Source: Chrysomallon squamiferum
Lineage: Eukaryota; Mollusca; Gastropoda; Neomphalida; Peltospiridae
Direction of reading: 5' to 3'
Length of the DNA stretch: 62,500 bases
NCBI GenBank assembly: GCA_012295275.1
Contig: CM022668.1
Location: forward strand, 3,578,080-3,640,579
The position numbers were made by a program, and so were the translations under genes. The notes below the pieces were generated by a model. That model had not been told where the DNA came from, ran no database searches, and worked only from the letters and a program-made list of their open reading frames with translations. Numbering within the stretch: position 1 is the first letter of the stretch; the number at the start of each line of letters is the position of its first letter. Shown here one piece after another: positions 14,772-27,319 of this stretch.

Positions 14772-14945
14772 GGCACATACACACATATTTTGTGTGTTGA
14801 TAAACATTGAATGACACCAATTATTATTCTTGTTTTCTTTGTTGGTTTGTTATAATTGTTATTAATGTTATTATTGTTATAATTGTTATTAATGTTATTA
14901 ATATTATTGTTATAATTGTTATTAATGTTATTATTATTATTTTAG
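11796..14945. other. Upstream region of gene A with several triplet and dinucleotide repeats
   Basis: Holds (ATT)n tracts at about 12,884-12,936, 13,247-13,293 and 14,342-14,399, a T-run at 12,950-12,973, a (TC)n tract at 14,709-14,768, and a TTATTGTTATAA-type repeat at 14,850-14,940 that runs into the acceptor of gene A's anchor exon. A full palindromic TGACGTCA lies near 13,385. An upstream non-coding exon of gene A may lie here, but I cannot place it. Confidence 0.55.
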
Positions 14946-14955
14946 GACAAGTGTC

Positions 14956-17483
14956 ATGCTGCTAGGACTGATGACAATAGCATCATGGACTTTGTTTGTT
15001 TCAGCAGGTAATATCTGTCAATCAAGAAAGTAGAAACTTGGTTACATTCAAATAGCCACAGTGACATACAACAAATAAGCCAGGATAACATAACCATATA
15101 CCCACAGTTTTGTATGCCATAGTAAAGAGCATTGTCACTCACCACACAGTAATTGAACTTCCATAGTCTCTCTCATACACACAACACAATCTTGTCTCAA
15201 ATTTTTCACAATCTCTGCTTGTCACTCTCCATCTTTCTGTGATATCTATTCTTGTATCTACACATAATAAACTAAGAAATAAATGTCTGTTTGATTCAAA
15301 CACAACAGAGGATTTCAACAATGATAAATTTGGGCAAGAGAAAGCCATTAAAGAAAATGTCCCAATTATTGTACTGTGGGAGAGTAAGATGGCAATGACT
15401 GCATTCCAGAACTGTGGTGATCTTAAATGTTACTTGTCTGCTGACCGGTCACTCATAAATTCATCTGATTTACTGGTAAGTTTTAATGTTTTTGAGAAAA
15501 CAAAAATACTTGATTTAATTGTCTACAAATGAAATAGTAATAATGGAAAAGTACTTTAGAAATATCAAATATAATGAATGTTTCTAACAGCTTAGCCTAT
15601 TTTAAAATTTAATGGTTGTTATGGTGAGATGAGGCAGAAATCTGTCATACACAGGCTTTCTTCTTCATTTTAATGTTTGTGATTACGGCTGAAATATCGG
15701 ATAATGTGATGAACACTAACCTATTTCATAATTATTAGTAAGTACAGATGAACTAATGAAAGGTATGGGCACTTGCCAGTGTATTGACTGTTATGTACAA
15801 ACTATCAACACTGACCTGTGTTAAATGTTTTGTTGTGGCAGGGTAGGTTTCAGTATGAAAATGATGACTAATTCAAACACTTTCAGGGTTTGTGTAAAGA
15901 GCAGTGATTATTATAATAATCAAAAACAGTATAAAGCTGTGAATTAGTTACTTAAAAAAATTCACATTCTGAAGAAGGACATTGTGTCATTCTGTTTTTT
16001 TATTTCATTTTTTATTTTATTTATTTATTTTTTGTTTCAGAAAAAGAGAGACCTGTTAGGAAAATAAAAGAATGTTTTCAAAAGCTGTTTTATGTTAATA
16101 TTCCCTTTACTTACAATGATTACTATTTTGTTTTTCAGATAATTTTGTTTTATGGCACATCCTTTGCAACTGATGGCTTGCCACTGCCAAGACAGGTTAA
16201 CCACCTCTGGGCTGTGTTTCATGAAGAATCACCAAAAAACAATGATTGCTTATTTCAGAATGATATTGTAACAGAACTCTTTAATTACTCAGCATCATTT
16301 AAGCGTCAGTCACATTACCCATTTCCTACAATGTTTCTTTCAAATCCTGATGACCTGACTGACCTCAGGTATTTGGTGTCACTGAAGGAAAAGAATCGAC
16401 TGAGGAAAGAAGGATTTGCCCCCATTGTGGTTGTTCACAGTGACTGCGCTGTTCCATCTGACAGAACCAATTACATAGAAATGTTAATGGATAGAATTCA
16501 GGTGGATTCATATGGACAATGTGCTAATAATAAAAAATTTCCAGAAATGTAAGTGGACAGATTTTGTTAAAGCTTCTACAGTTCCACACAATTAATTTGA
16601 AGAGGTTCAAAGACTGTCATTTTTCAGTTCAGGAGAAATAAGTAAATTAAACCAACTGCTCAAAATCTTTCACATTTAAATAATTATAATAGCACATAGT
16701 TTTCATGTGATTGTCAGTTGGGGTGTTTGTCAAAATAGCCAAATACAAAAATATCTTACATTTTTGAAATATTATTTATTATCTTTCCAATTTTAGTCTT
16801 AAATTGTTTGTGTGTGTTTCTGAAGGAGAGAGAAAAAGAAAAAGAAAAACCAACTGATATAAAAAACTGTTAGTAACTAAGATATGTATTATTTTTTAGC
16901 ATCTCTGACAGAAGTTTGGAAAGTAAGGCATTTTTGAAACTTTTATCTCAGTACAAGTTCATACTGTCTTTTGAAAACCACGTCTGTGATGATTATATTA
17001 CGGAAAAATTGTGGCGGGCATATCATTTGGGAGTAATCCCAATTGTATTTGGTTCACCCAAAATAAAGGTGAGTGATTTCATTGAAAAGATAACTCATTA
17101 TTATTTAAATAATTTAGAAGTAAAGAAAAATAGATGGTTAGTTAAGGTAAGAAAGATAGAATTAATAATGTTAGAAATAAAATAATTTAAGAGAGAAAAC
17201 ATTATAATATATATTGTTATAAAATTTAATTTAAATTTACCTAAAATAAGGGGAAATTAATATCAGTACCAGGAATCTGAAGCAATCCTTTTCAATAATG
17301 AATTTCTTTCTTGAATTTTTGTTGTTATTTGAAGCTAAAATTCTTCTGTCATTGTTGAATCAATCAACAATATTGCTATTAATATGTAAGAATATGTTGT
17401 ATTTGCTTATTAATGATTTATTTTTCATTTTTTTTTCAGAATTTTTTATTAATTTTGTATTTTATTTTAGACACACAACACAC

Positions 17484-17529
<46 letters not shown>

Positions 17530-18872
17530 GCACACATTATTGTGAATAGTGTTAAAATATTTGTTTTACTAACATTTTATCATGCTTTAAAAGAAAAAGG
17601 TTAATATTTATTTATTTATTTGTTTATTTATTTATTTATTTTATTTATTTTATTTATTTTATTTATTTTATTTAAGTTTCACTAGAAATAAATCATAGAA
17701 TCCAGATTGGCTCCAAATTTTGTTTCATATATGATAAAACCTTTAATAAAAATACATGTGACATTTATATTACCATCAGACTGGATAAGTAATATAAAAA
17801 TCACAGTAACTTTAATGACAGTAATCATTTGAAAAAGAAAAAACAAAACATTTGTGATTATAGAAGTAATACTTTATGTTTTACTCTTTGTTCTGTGTTT
17901 ATAAATATGAATTATATGTTAAGTATAACCTATTTAACTTTAAACTAGTCTGAAAGTTTGTTTTGAATCAATAATGCTTTCATGATATTGTCAAAATGCC
18001 AGGTCTGGAAAATTAAAATTGTTATTTTATTATTATTTTGTTTTGAAATATTGTGTTAATGTTTCTTATATTTAAATGTATTGTAAAGTGATCCTATTAA
18101 TAATGATTTTGTTTACATCAGTTTAAAAACTGTACAATTAGATACTTCGTTTTCATAAGGTGTATATATAATTATTTATTTGAAATCGCTTAAATATAAC
18201 ATTAACAATGTGAAAATATTTTATTAGTGAAGACTGATTTAGATCTATCCAGACAAAACTAAAAGTAATGTGAACTATTTAAAAACAAACATGACAGAAA
18301 TAAGAGTAATATTATCAGATTCTTTCATTGTACCATTTACTTGTTGTTGTTTTTAATTGTAGGATTATCTTGTTGGTAATGATACTGCACTGGTGATCAA
18401 TGACTTCAAGTCCATTGATGAGTTAGTTGAACGAGTCAAATTCCTTGACAACAATGATGAAGAATACAACAAGTATTTGCAGTATAAAAAAACTGGACCC
18501 ACTAACCCACGACTGGTGAAGGAGCTGAAGGAACGAGATTGGGGAGTTGGAAAAACACATCTGCTCATGGTTCATGGTTTTACCTGTTTCCTTTGTCAAA
18601 AGCTTCACAAACTACGAGAATTATATAAACAACATAAACCTCTTCCTGTGTCAGTTGTCCAGCCAGACCATTTTAGTTGCCCAGTGATACAAAAGTTCAA
18701 CAAACAAGGGCGTTATGAGGAAAAGATGGAGATGGACATGCTGTGTGGGTTTTCTGAGGCATATGCGACAGTGGTGAGGTCACAGTATGATGCTGGAAAA
18801 AATGCCTCATGGCATGAAATTGTTAAAAAAGCAGAAAAATTATTTAACCCCAAAATACTAGATGAGTTTTGA
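14956..18872 (+). CDS. FUT10/FUT11-like fucosyltransferase, paralog A (5 coding exons)
   Basis: Predicted GT10-family fucosyltransferase, moving fucose from GDP-fucose onto an acceptor in the secretory pathway; human FUT10/FUT11 are reported to O-fucosylate proteins in the ER. Exons: 14956-15007 (exon opens at 14946), 15309-15475, 16139-16548, 16900-17068, 18363-18872, all with GT-AG borders and matching phases, giving 435 residues. Residues 1-17 (MLLGLMTIASWTLFVSA) are hydrophobic with a V-S-A end, so they look like a cleavable signal peptide rather than a type II anchor. HEESPKNN starts at about residue 101, the FENHVCDDYITEK donor-sugar motif ends at about 246, and the C-terminal C-x2-C is at about 341/344. 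It is the most divergent paralog: 'RQSHYP' (about 129-134) replaces the RESDYP of the others, and VLWESK replaces the LWWD motif. The start is the first ATG in the anchor exon; an upstream start exon, as in B-E, was not found. A possible AATAAA lies near 19,793. Confidence 0.88.
17470..17535. repeat. (CA)n microsatellite in the last intron of gene A
   Basis: A CA tract with a few CG and AA interruptions, inside the 1.3-kb intron between 17,068 and 18,363. A TTTA/TTTTA-rich tract follows at about 17,603-17,675. Confidence 0.9.
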
Positions 18873-20682
18873 TAATGATCAAAATAATGTTTAACAGAAA
18901 AATAGAAACTGAATTCTCATTGAATTTCATTTGACTTTCATGTAACACTTGTTTAATTTGTTTTTCTTCCAGCATTCTCTTAGATGTTAGGTTCAGGTTT
19001 AGATTTATTTCAGTGTTAGACTTACTTCTAGTATTATTTCAGTATTAGGACTGCACTTCAAATTACTAAGTTTTTATGCCTTTAGGTGACTTACCATTGT
19101 CAAAAACAAAGTATGATAATAAGTTAACACAAAGCGCAGAAACCTTCTGCCCAGTCTGCCATAATTTCACCACTGTAAAGAAATGATAGTGTTCATATAT
19201 TTTTAAACTTTACTCTTTACTTCATTAGTAATTAGGAACAGATGGTAAAATAAAAAAAAAAAAAAAAAAAAAAATAAATAAATAAAAAAAAGTTACAGTT
19301 CTTTTACAAATCCCCTAAAAAATGTAGGCTGTGCATACCCATTAACCTGTTTAGACTCTTTCTTTTATAAACCAAATATAAACTTTTAAAGTCAGTCTTG
19401 TTTTTATTCTTATACCAAGTGAACACCTCCATTTAGATAAGACTTTCACATCATTTTATAGATATCTCAGCATTTTTAAATATGTAACATTATATTTAAT
19501 ATTCAGCCATTTATTAATGGTGAAAAATAATTAACCAACACCAGAGAATAATAAACAAAAACACTGAACAGATGATTCTTCTGTTTTTCAAAATCTGTTT
19601 TAATAACTCGTTCACGCTTCATTTGTAAGTGTCTATTGTATTGTTTCCAGTATAGAAAACTCCTGCAATATGCATATCACTGATGTGAAACTAGCTTATT
19701 TCTGTAGAAAATTATTTATCATCTGCAAATGATGCCTGAAGTGTTATATGTATTTATGCATTAAATTTGTAAAGATTCTATTTAAGTCAATAAAGGTTAT
19801 AATTACAGTCACTTCCTTTTTTTCTTCACTTTTCTTTCTTTTACCAACAAATAGTGTTTAAAAAAGAAATGCAGTCTTTATAATTCTTGTCTTTAAAATT
19901 CATCATTCTGAAGGCTTGATCACAGTAATGTCACAATCATCTTTTAAATGTTTATGAACACACACACACACACACACATACATATGCATTTTGTATTACA
20001 CCATTTTTCAGTATCACATAAATTAATACAACAAATAATTGTTGTAGGTATGTGTGCATGTGTGTAAGTGTGTATTGAATGAGAGAAAGTGCAAAACTCA
20101 AATATCAACATAAACAAAAAGTGACAACACATGAATTAATTTCAAGTTTAATAAAATTAATGACTGACTGAATTTAAAATAGTAATAAAGTGCATTACAA
20201 TTAACATTTTCTCGATTTTCAACTTAATTTTAGTGGATGGTATTTCCACTTAAACAACTGTGAAATTAACATTGTATTTTCAAATTCATGTTTAGATTAA
20301 TGCATAAATGTAACAAATAACAACTTCACCAAAAACAACACACAACTAATGCTTATATATAATTATTTCAAATAACAGTAACGGTAACAACTGTAGACAA
20401 GAAAGCTATATTATTTTGAAGACTATTATTTCTCGAATGATGATTGACACATAGCAGTAACATAAATCCCAATAAATTAAACTTTGCTAACTGAGATCAG
20501 AAATGTAACATGTGACATTTTTGTACAATGATTTAGATTCTTATAAACACAGCCATCATACTCTTCAAAATATTGATATTTATTCAGTTATTTCTGTCTG
20601 ATTTTTGCAACATATTTTCATTTATTCAGTACCATATCATTCATTTCTCTTATTTCATTTTACTTCATTATTCTTTTTATTT

Positions 20683-20738
<56 letters not shown>

Positions 20739-21941
20739 TATAAATTTTTATTATATAAAATCCAACTTCAAATAGTCTTATTTCAGTGCTTGCTGGACTT
20801 GAGAATAAAGATGTAAACAAGTTATAGTAAACATATTAAATTGTGTTATGATACAAAAACTAAATAAACTATTAAAAAATTTAAATAAAACTTTAAAAGA
20901 AGAAAGTTTTGTCAAGTTAAACAATGGACAGAGACTTTATAACAAATAAGAACACTAAGCTTAGATCATCTTTCTAGATAACAACACTGATTAGTCAGTT
21001 TTGTTAAGAGTTAGCCAAAACATGCTGGTAACAAAAATGTATACCTGCTATTTATAGATACTGACAATTTCACAGACTAAAAAAACCCCTCCAAAACCCC
21101 AAACAAATATATTGAGATTCAATTGTGAATTATGTGTCAAATGATTATTTAATAATATGAATTGTAGAGCACTATTAGCTATGAATAACAAATCTTATAT
21201 CCGTGTTAAGGCATTAATAAATGTATTTAGTGACTGGTTCATTTTTGTTTTCTGTGTTTCCCTCTTACCAAATATTTTCATTTTATTTTGGGAGGAAACA
21301 TTTACCCAGACTTAACAGTAATATACATGTAATTTAATAAAAGAAAATTCAAAAGAACAAATATAATTATAGCTGTCTGTTTCTTCAGGTTTGTGAAAAA
21401 GACAGAATTCTGAATTATGTTTCTTTCAGTACTGAAAAAAATCTGTTAAAACTATTCAACTGAAAAATATAAAACAGATTGTCATTACTAATGCTGTCAT
21501 GAAGTTTTTTGTCAACAGAAATAAATAATGAAATTAATTATGTTCATCTTAATATTTGACTGAGTTGTTGACTAAGATCCTCCTTTAAAACAAAGGTGTG
21601 GTGTTCAGACTAACGGAAGTATCATCTTCCAGTTTATAATTAGTTACATGAAACATCTGTATCTCTGACACTGTGGAAATAAAACTCTTTAGATAATTTT
21701 TAATTTTATGGGAAAATATTTTATATTGGATGGTAAATTAATTAAAACTTTTGACATCAAATTTGAATTCTAAACATATTTCTTAAAAGTTTGATTTCAA
21801 CCATTAATATTTACACTTATTTGTACATATATGTTTCGATACATTTTCATGTCTAAATGTAAGTGTGTAGTTGCATAAGTTTTTAAAATTAAAATTTAAT
21901 AAAATATGTGTATTATCTTTCTATCACTACATACATACTTT
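18873..21941. other. Convergent intergenic region between genes A and B
   Basis: About 3 kb between the stop codons of two convergently transcribed paralogs. It holds an A/AAAT-rich patch at 19,252-19,290, a short CA tract at 19,958-19,979 and an (AAT)n tract at 20,686-20,734. No further exon was recognised. Confidence 0.6.
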
Positions 21942-24900
21942 TTATAGATCTTCTCTTTTGTTCATCCTTTTTGTTTCAAGATTTCTTGCAAACTCATGAA
22001 GATCATGTCTGGTGGCGTTCACTGCCTTGTTTAAGTAATGTATCAAGCCTTGTGCATAGTACTCAGTGAACTTCCAATCTCCTGTAAAAATTGTTTTCTC
22101 TTTCACATACTGGCCTTCCGCATTGAACTCTCTGGGTTCTGGACAGCTGAAATGTTCAAATTTAGTTCTCATAACTGGAAGAGGGAGTCCTTTGGATGCC
22201 AGTTTTCTCATGTTATGAAGTTTATGGCACAGATGACACTGAAATCCTTCAAAAAAGGATGAATGGCGTTTTCCTTGTCCCCAGTCACGTCGATCAAACT
22301 CATCCAATAAAAATTTGTTGCTGATGCCGTCTTTCTTGTATTGAAGATATTTCTCATATTCATCGTCGTGTTCATCGAGGTATTTGATGTGTTTGACTAC
22401 ATCTTCAATAGACGCAAAGTCATTGATGATGATAGCAGATTTGTTTGCAGGCAACAAATCCTGGAACAAAATTAAAAGAAAAAGGATCTGTATATTAATG
22501 CAAACAAAAACAAGCCTAGAAAATTGGTAACTTCACATTTTAATAAGTGATGAAATATATAACTTTGTAATGTAGCAAAAAATATATATATATCTTTATT
22601 TAACAGTGAATTATTAACAGTTATTAGATTGTAAATGTTTGGTTGTTAGTATGAGATAAAATGAAACAGGAAACTGGCTTGTGGAACACTGTTGTGATTT
22701 TGGACACATTTTTTCTCATAGCTAACTGGTGTCAGAACAGATCCTGTGACATAAGAATAATGATTAAACAATTTTTATTTCTAAATACTTAATTTCAATG
22801 AAACTGTAATTATTTAACTTTATTTTAAATTTAAAATACTAGTTAGTTATAATTTTATTTAAACTTTAAACATCCACATTTAATATTCTCATATATAAAT
22901 TAATTACAAAGTGTTAAATTTTGTTTTATTTAATTACCCTTATTCTGGGAGAACCAAACACGATGGGAATGTTGCCAAGACGAAACGGACGCCAGAACTT
23001 TTCTGTGACATAGTCATCACACACAGCATTCTCAAAAGCAAGGGCAAACTTGTACTGGGCCAAAAGTTTAAAGAATTCACTAGAATCCATTGGTGACATT
23101 GATGAATAAAATGTCAAACTGTGGTAAGAAAACATACATAAAAGAATTTTTACTTCCATAAAGTATTGATATGATAAAAATTAATAACCTTCCACCAACA
23201 TAAATAATTCAAATGCATTTGTCATTACTTCAGCAAAGAGTTTTATTTAAAGAGTTTTGTTTTATTCAGTGGACATAATTAACATATATTACATTAAGCA
23301 TACCTGCAATTGCTGAAAGGAAATGCATATTAGGTAACAACTATATCTAGTTTAATTATTAAAACATTAGTCTTATGTGAAATGTACATAACAAACATTA
23401 TTCCATACAGAATACTGTACAAATATTTAACACACTTTATTTTAACTCAATAATATAATATCATATCCAGTGTTATAGAACAATGTCATCTGAAGTGAAA
23501 ATATCATATTTCAGAAAAAGCTTATTTACATTACATAATGACTGTGTAAAATGCTGAAATCATATAACTGATACTGTGATCATCTAAGCAACATATGATA
23601 ATTTTGTTTCTGATATTTTATTTGAATATTTTTAATGCTCTTCTTTCTGAATGATGAATTGTTTTGTGTTTTGGTTCTAATTATTTAATTATCGTTAATA
23701 TTTATCAGAAGAAAATACTCACTGATGTGGTAACTGTTTGTTGTTTTCACACTTTCCATATGAATCCACATCAATATGCTTCATCAACATTTTAACATAA
23801 TTTGATCTATCAGAGGGCACACTGCAATCTGAATGAACAAATACAATTGGTGCCAGTCCTTTTTTCCTCCACTGGTTTTTCTCTGCTAAAGGCATCAAGT
23901 ATTTAGTATCTAATAGTTCGTTTGGGTTCTTCAGCCACATCGTGGGTACTGGGTAGTCTGATTCTCGTTTGTATGTACAGGAAACATTAAAAAGTTCAGC
24001 AATTTCTTTCATTTGGAAAAGGAATTGGTTATTCTTAGGAGATTCTTCGTGCATTACTGCCCAGATGTCAGTCAACTTTCTTGGCACTGGAAGACCTTCC
24101 TCTGCAAACCGAGATCCATAAAACACAATCGCCTGAAATTACGCAATCAGTGGTCACCATAAACACATGCACATACATGAAATTTTTATTTAGTGGATTC
24201 TTCTGTTTTATGTATGATGGCTGTTCCTCAGCAAACAATGGATATAACAATGCTGTTTTTAAAAATATGGCTAGTTCAGTCTGAAGACAGCACAGACTAG
24301 TTACAGAGAAACTTACCATAATTTCTTGTTCATTCAACCTGCTCCTGTCAACTGTCATATAACATGAAACATTGCCACAGTCTACTCGCTCATCTCTGTT
24401 GCCACTGATAGGGTCCCACCATAATATCAGTGGTATTTTTTCACCATCCATCCCAGAACGGTTCTCTCCTAAAAACAGTTGTAAAATGTATTCTATTTAT
24501 TGACATACTAGAGAACAGTGATTCATGTTGCTTAATTGACATGAAAACCTACTTTATTTTGTAATATGCTTTAACACATTTTTTCACAGCACTCTCCGGT
24601 GTCCTACAATTTCAGACATTTGCTGTGAAATATCCTAGTGATAACATAAAACTGTATCAGTCACTGAGCTTCAGACAAGGTTCTAACCACAGCATTGCTA
24701 ACAGAAATCAAACAGTTTAAGGTATATTTATAATATTTTAAAATTATTATTTTTATATTCTGTTTTAGCTTATATAACAGTTTATAAATATGTCTGTATC
24801 TGTATTATTGATTTAAAAACAACAATTCCAGTGCTTTCTCTATTATAATTAGACAAAAAATTAATACAAATTGACAGCTGATATTAATTCTTACTTCCAT

Positions 24901-26539
24901 CTGACTCCTTATTGTCAGCTGTGTTCATGACATCATCATTACCATCAGTGTCAGTGTCATCTGACTGCAGAGAGATGTTGCTGCTGTTGGTGTAGTGCCA
25001 TACCAACCCCAGCAAGAAAATCAAGCCAAACACAAAAATGATTCTGAAAAAAAGCAACATATATTACCTCTATTTATTATGTCATACCAAACAAAAACTT
25101 GTATAGTTTCCGTTTATTGACTTACATTTTCTAGTGACCAAATCTTCTGAATACTGTAATAATATATCATTTTAACATAATTTTCTCTTTGTTGTAAAAT
25201 AATAACAGTTTTTAAAACAGGTAGCCAAAAAAATAAATAAAAAAATAAAAAATAAATATCTGCACATTTCTGTCTATAAAAAGATTTCAGGACCTTTGGA
25301 TTCTTGCAAGTCTTTTTTTTTCTTAACAATATTTTCTTAATTAGTTTTTAAAATTAATTATTTTGTTTATGTATTAATTTATTTATTATTATCAATATTA
25401 TTTATTTATTATTACTATTATTTTTAAATGAATTTTGGCCAGTTACTCTCATTTTATAGGGGTTAACTTGAATCAGACATTCTGCCTTTTAAATGTATTA
25501 ATGCTGATCTAGATGTATTGAATTTGGCATTTTTAAACTAACTAACTAAATAAATAAATGATCATAATACAAATATTTACAAATACTTGGTAAATTTATT
25601 ATCTAGTAAATAAAAAAAAAATTGTTGAGAAATTGCGAGCGTGATTGTGTTAAATTGAAAGTTGCATTAAAAAACCGGTAATTTTTATTCTTGCATCTTT
25701 GCCGCAGAACTTACGGCTCAGGGGAGGAAACTCTAGAAAATAACACGAAGTTAATGGTCGATGGTTACGTCAGTTACGTTATAAAGAGCAACAATAGCTG
25801 TGTAATTAGTAATGAAAATAAATAAATAAATAATAATAATAAAATTAAATAATATTCAAACAAACTCTGAAAATAGAGCATTCGTCATTAAAGCATAAAC
25901 GAAGTACATTCCAGAAGAAAAGAAAAGAAGATACCTTAAACCTCCCCCCGAAAATGGGCACGTTACCACTACACATCTTTTATTTTTCTTATTAAACATC
26001 ATTACTATATATGGCCTTACCTAATGCCAGTTATTCCTTAATTACAATGCTGTTCCCTTTTTAAAAACAGATTATCCAGCAATGCGAGAGAAAAACACGT
26101 TCGCACACATAAAATGCAAAACTAAAAGGTTTTTGTTTGTGTTTTTTCGGGTTTTTTACTTTCAAAATATATATTTTTTAAACTTCTGATTTTCTTGTAT
26201 GTGAATCTTTAGTTACTGGTAAACAAACTTTGTTCATCAGGATTAAAATGAAGGATGAAATATTTACACGCGTAAACGGGTCAAAGGAATCAACAACTTA
26301 CGCAACACGAACAGATTTAACTTAACGAGAACTGATCATTTAATCAAGGGATTAAGGAAAGCTGGAAAGTGGAAGGACCGCGTGCGGCTCATGGATTAAA
26401 AAAACTTGTTAATAGAACCATGCAAATCACGCTAAGTAGTTAAACCGCAAACAAACAAACAAACACAAAAGTAAAAAAAAAAATAATTAAATAAAAGATG
26501 ATCTCACCCAACACGACGAACGAGCAGATCCGTCGACAT
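21942..26539 (-). CDS. FUT10/FUT11-like fucosyltransferase, paralog B (6 coding exons)
   Basis: Same family as paralog A, on the minus strand. Exons in transcript order: 26539-26508, 25043-24895, 24468-24317, 24132-23723, 23118-22938, 22460-21942. All borders are GT-AG and phases join without a break, giving 480 residues. The N-terminus MSTDLLVRRVG is a short basic tail followed by a hydrophobic segment (about residues 12-28), typical of a type II anchor. An acidic Asp/Ser-rich stem reaches about residue 70, before the LILWWD motif. Catalytic-region motifs are intact: HEESPKNN from about 139, RESDYP at about 167-172, FENAVCDDYVTEK ending at about 288. C-x2-C is at about 383/386. It keeps canonical residues at all positions where A, C, D or E deviate, so it is the best candidate for the ancestral activity. 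It is divergent (head-to-head) to C, with about 3.5 kb between start codons. The exon 2 donor could also be an upstream GATG|GTAATG in the same phase. Confidence 0.9.
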
Positions 26540-27277
26540 GTTTCCACACGAATAAATCCAGTAATTTAAGGGAAGTCTTCAGCCTTTACTGGCTAAGGAG
26601 AAAAAAAAAAAAAAAAAACTTCGGAAAAAGACACCACGTTAATGTATTGTGTTCCTGTGTGTTTAGGTCAAAACGAAAAACAACATTAAAAGGTCGAGGA
26701 AAACCGGTTTGAAAAGAAGGTATTTTCGACAGTATTTCGCGCGACATGTTAATGCAGGTAAACAAGCGCAATTAGTGCAATAGGGTTTCTTAAAAAAAAA
26801 AAAAAAAAAATTATCTTATTTTTTTTTAAGATAAAAATAAAATAAAATAATATAATAAAATTTAAAAAACTTCTTCTTTGTTTAATACACAGGCCTTATT
26901 TTAAAAATCTTCTATATTGTGGAAGAGTTTATAATTATTTAATGATTATATACATCTTTATTTATTTATTTATTTACGTTTTTATTTTAATTTTAAATAA
27001 AAACAACAACAAATTAACGAAAAAAAGAGAAAAACCCACCTTTTTATATGTGTGTAGATGTGCGTTACTGTTTTATTTTATTTTATTTTTTATTTATTTA
27101 AATGTAAAAAATGTTTAAATGCGAATATTCATTAATCTTATTCATCTATGAAGTATAAATTTTAGCTATTACAGTTTTACTAAAGACATCTTCATAATCA
27201 GGTTAAAACTGAAATCAGCTTATATGAAATGCAACACTGCAAAATGACTTTCTGGATGAAAAAGGTCAGTGATTAAA

Positions 27278-27319
<42 letters not shown>

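Noticed and set aside
18365-18608. Minus-strand open frames inside gene A's last exon
   Set aside because: Antisense shadows of a well supported coding exon; the same is true of similar frames opposite the last exons of B-E.
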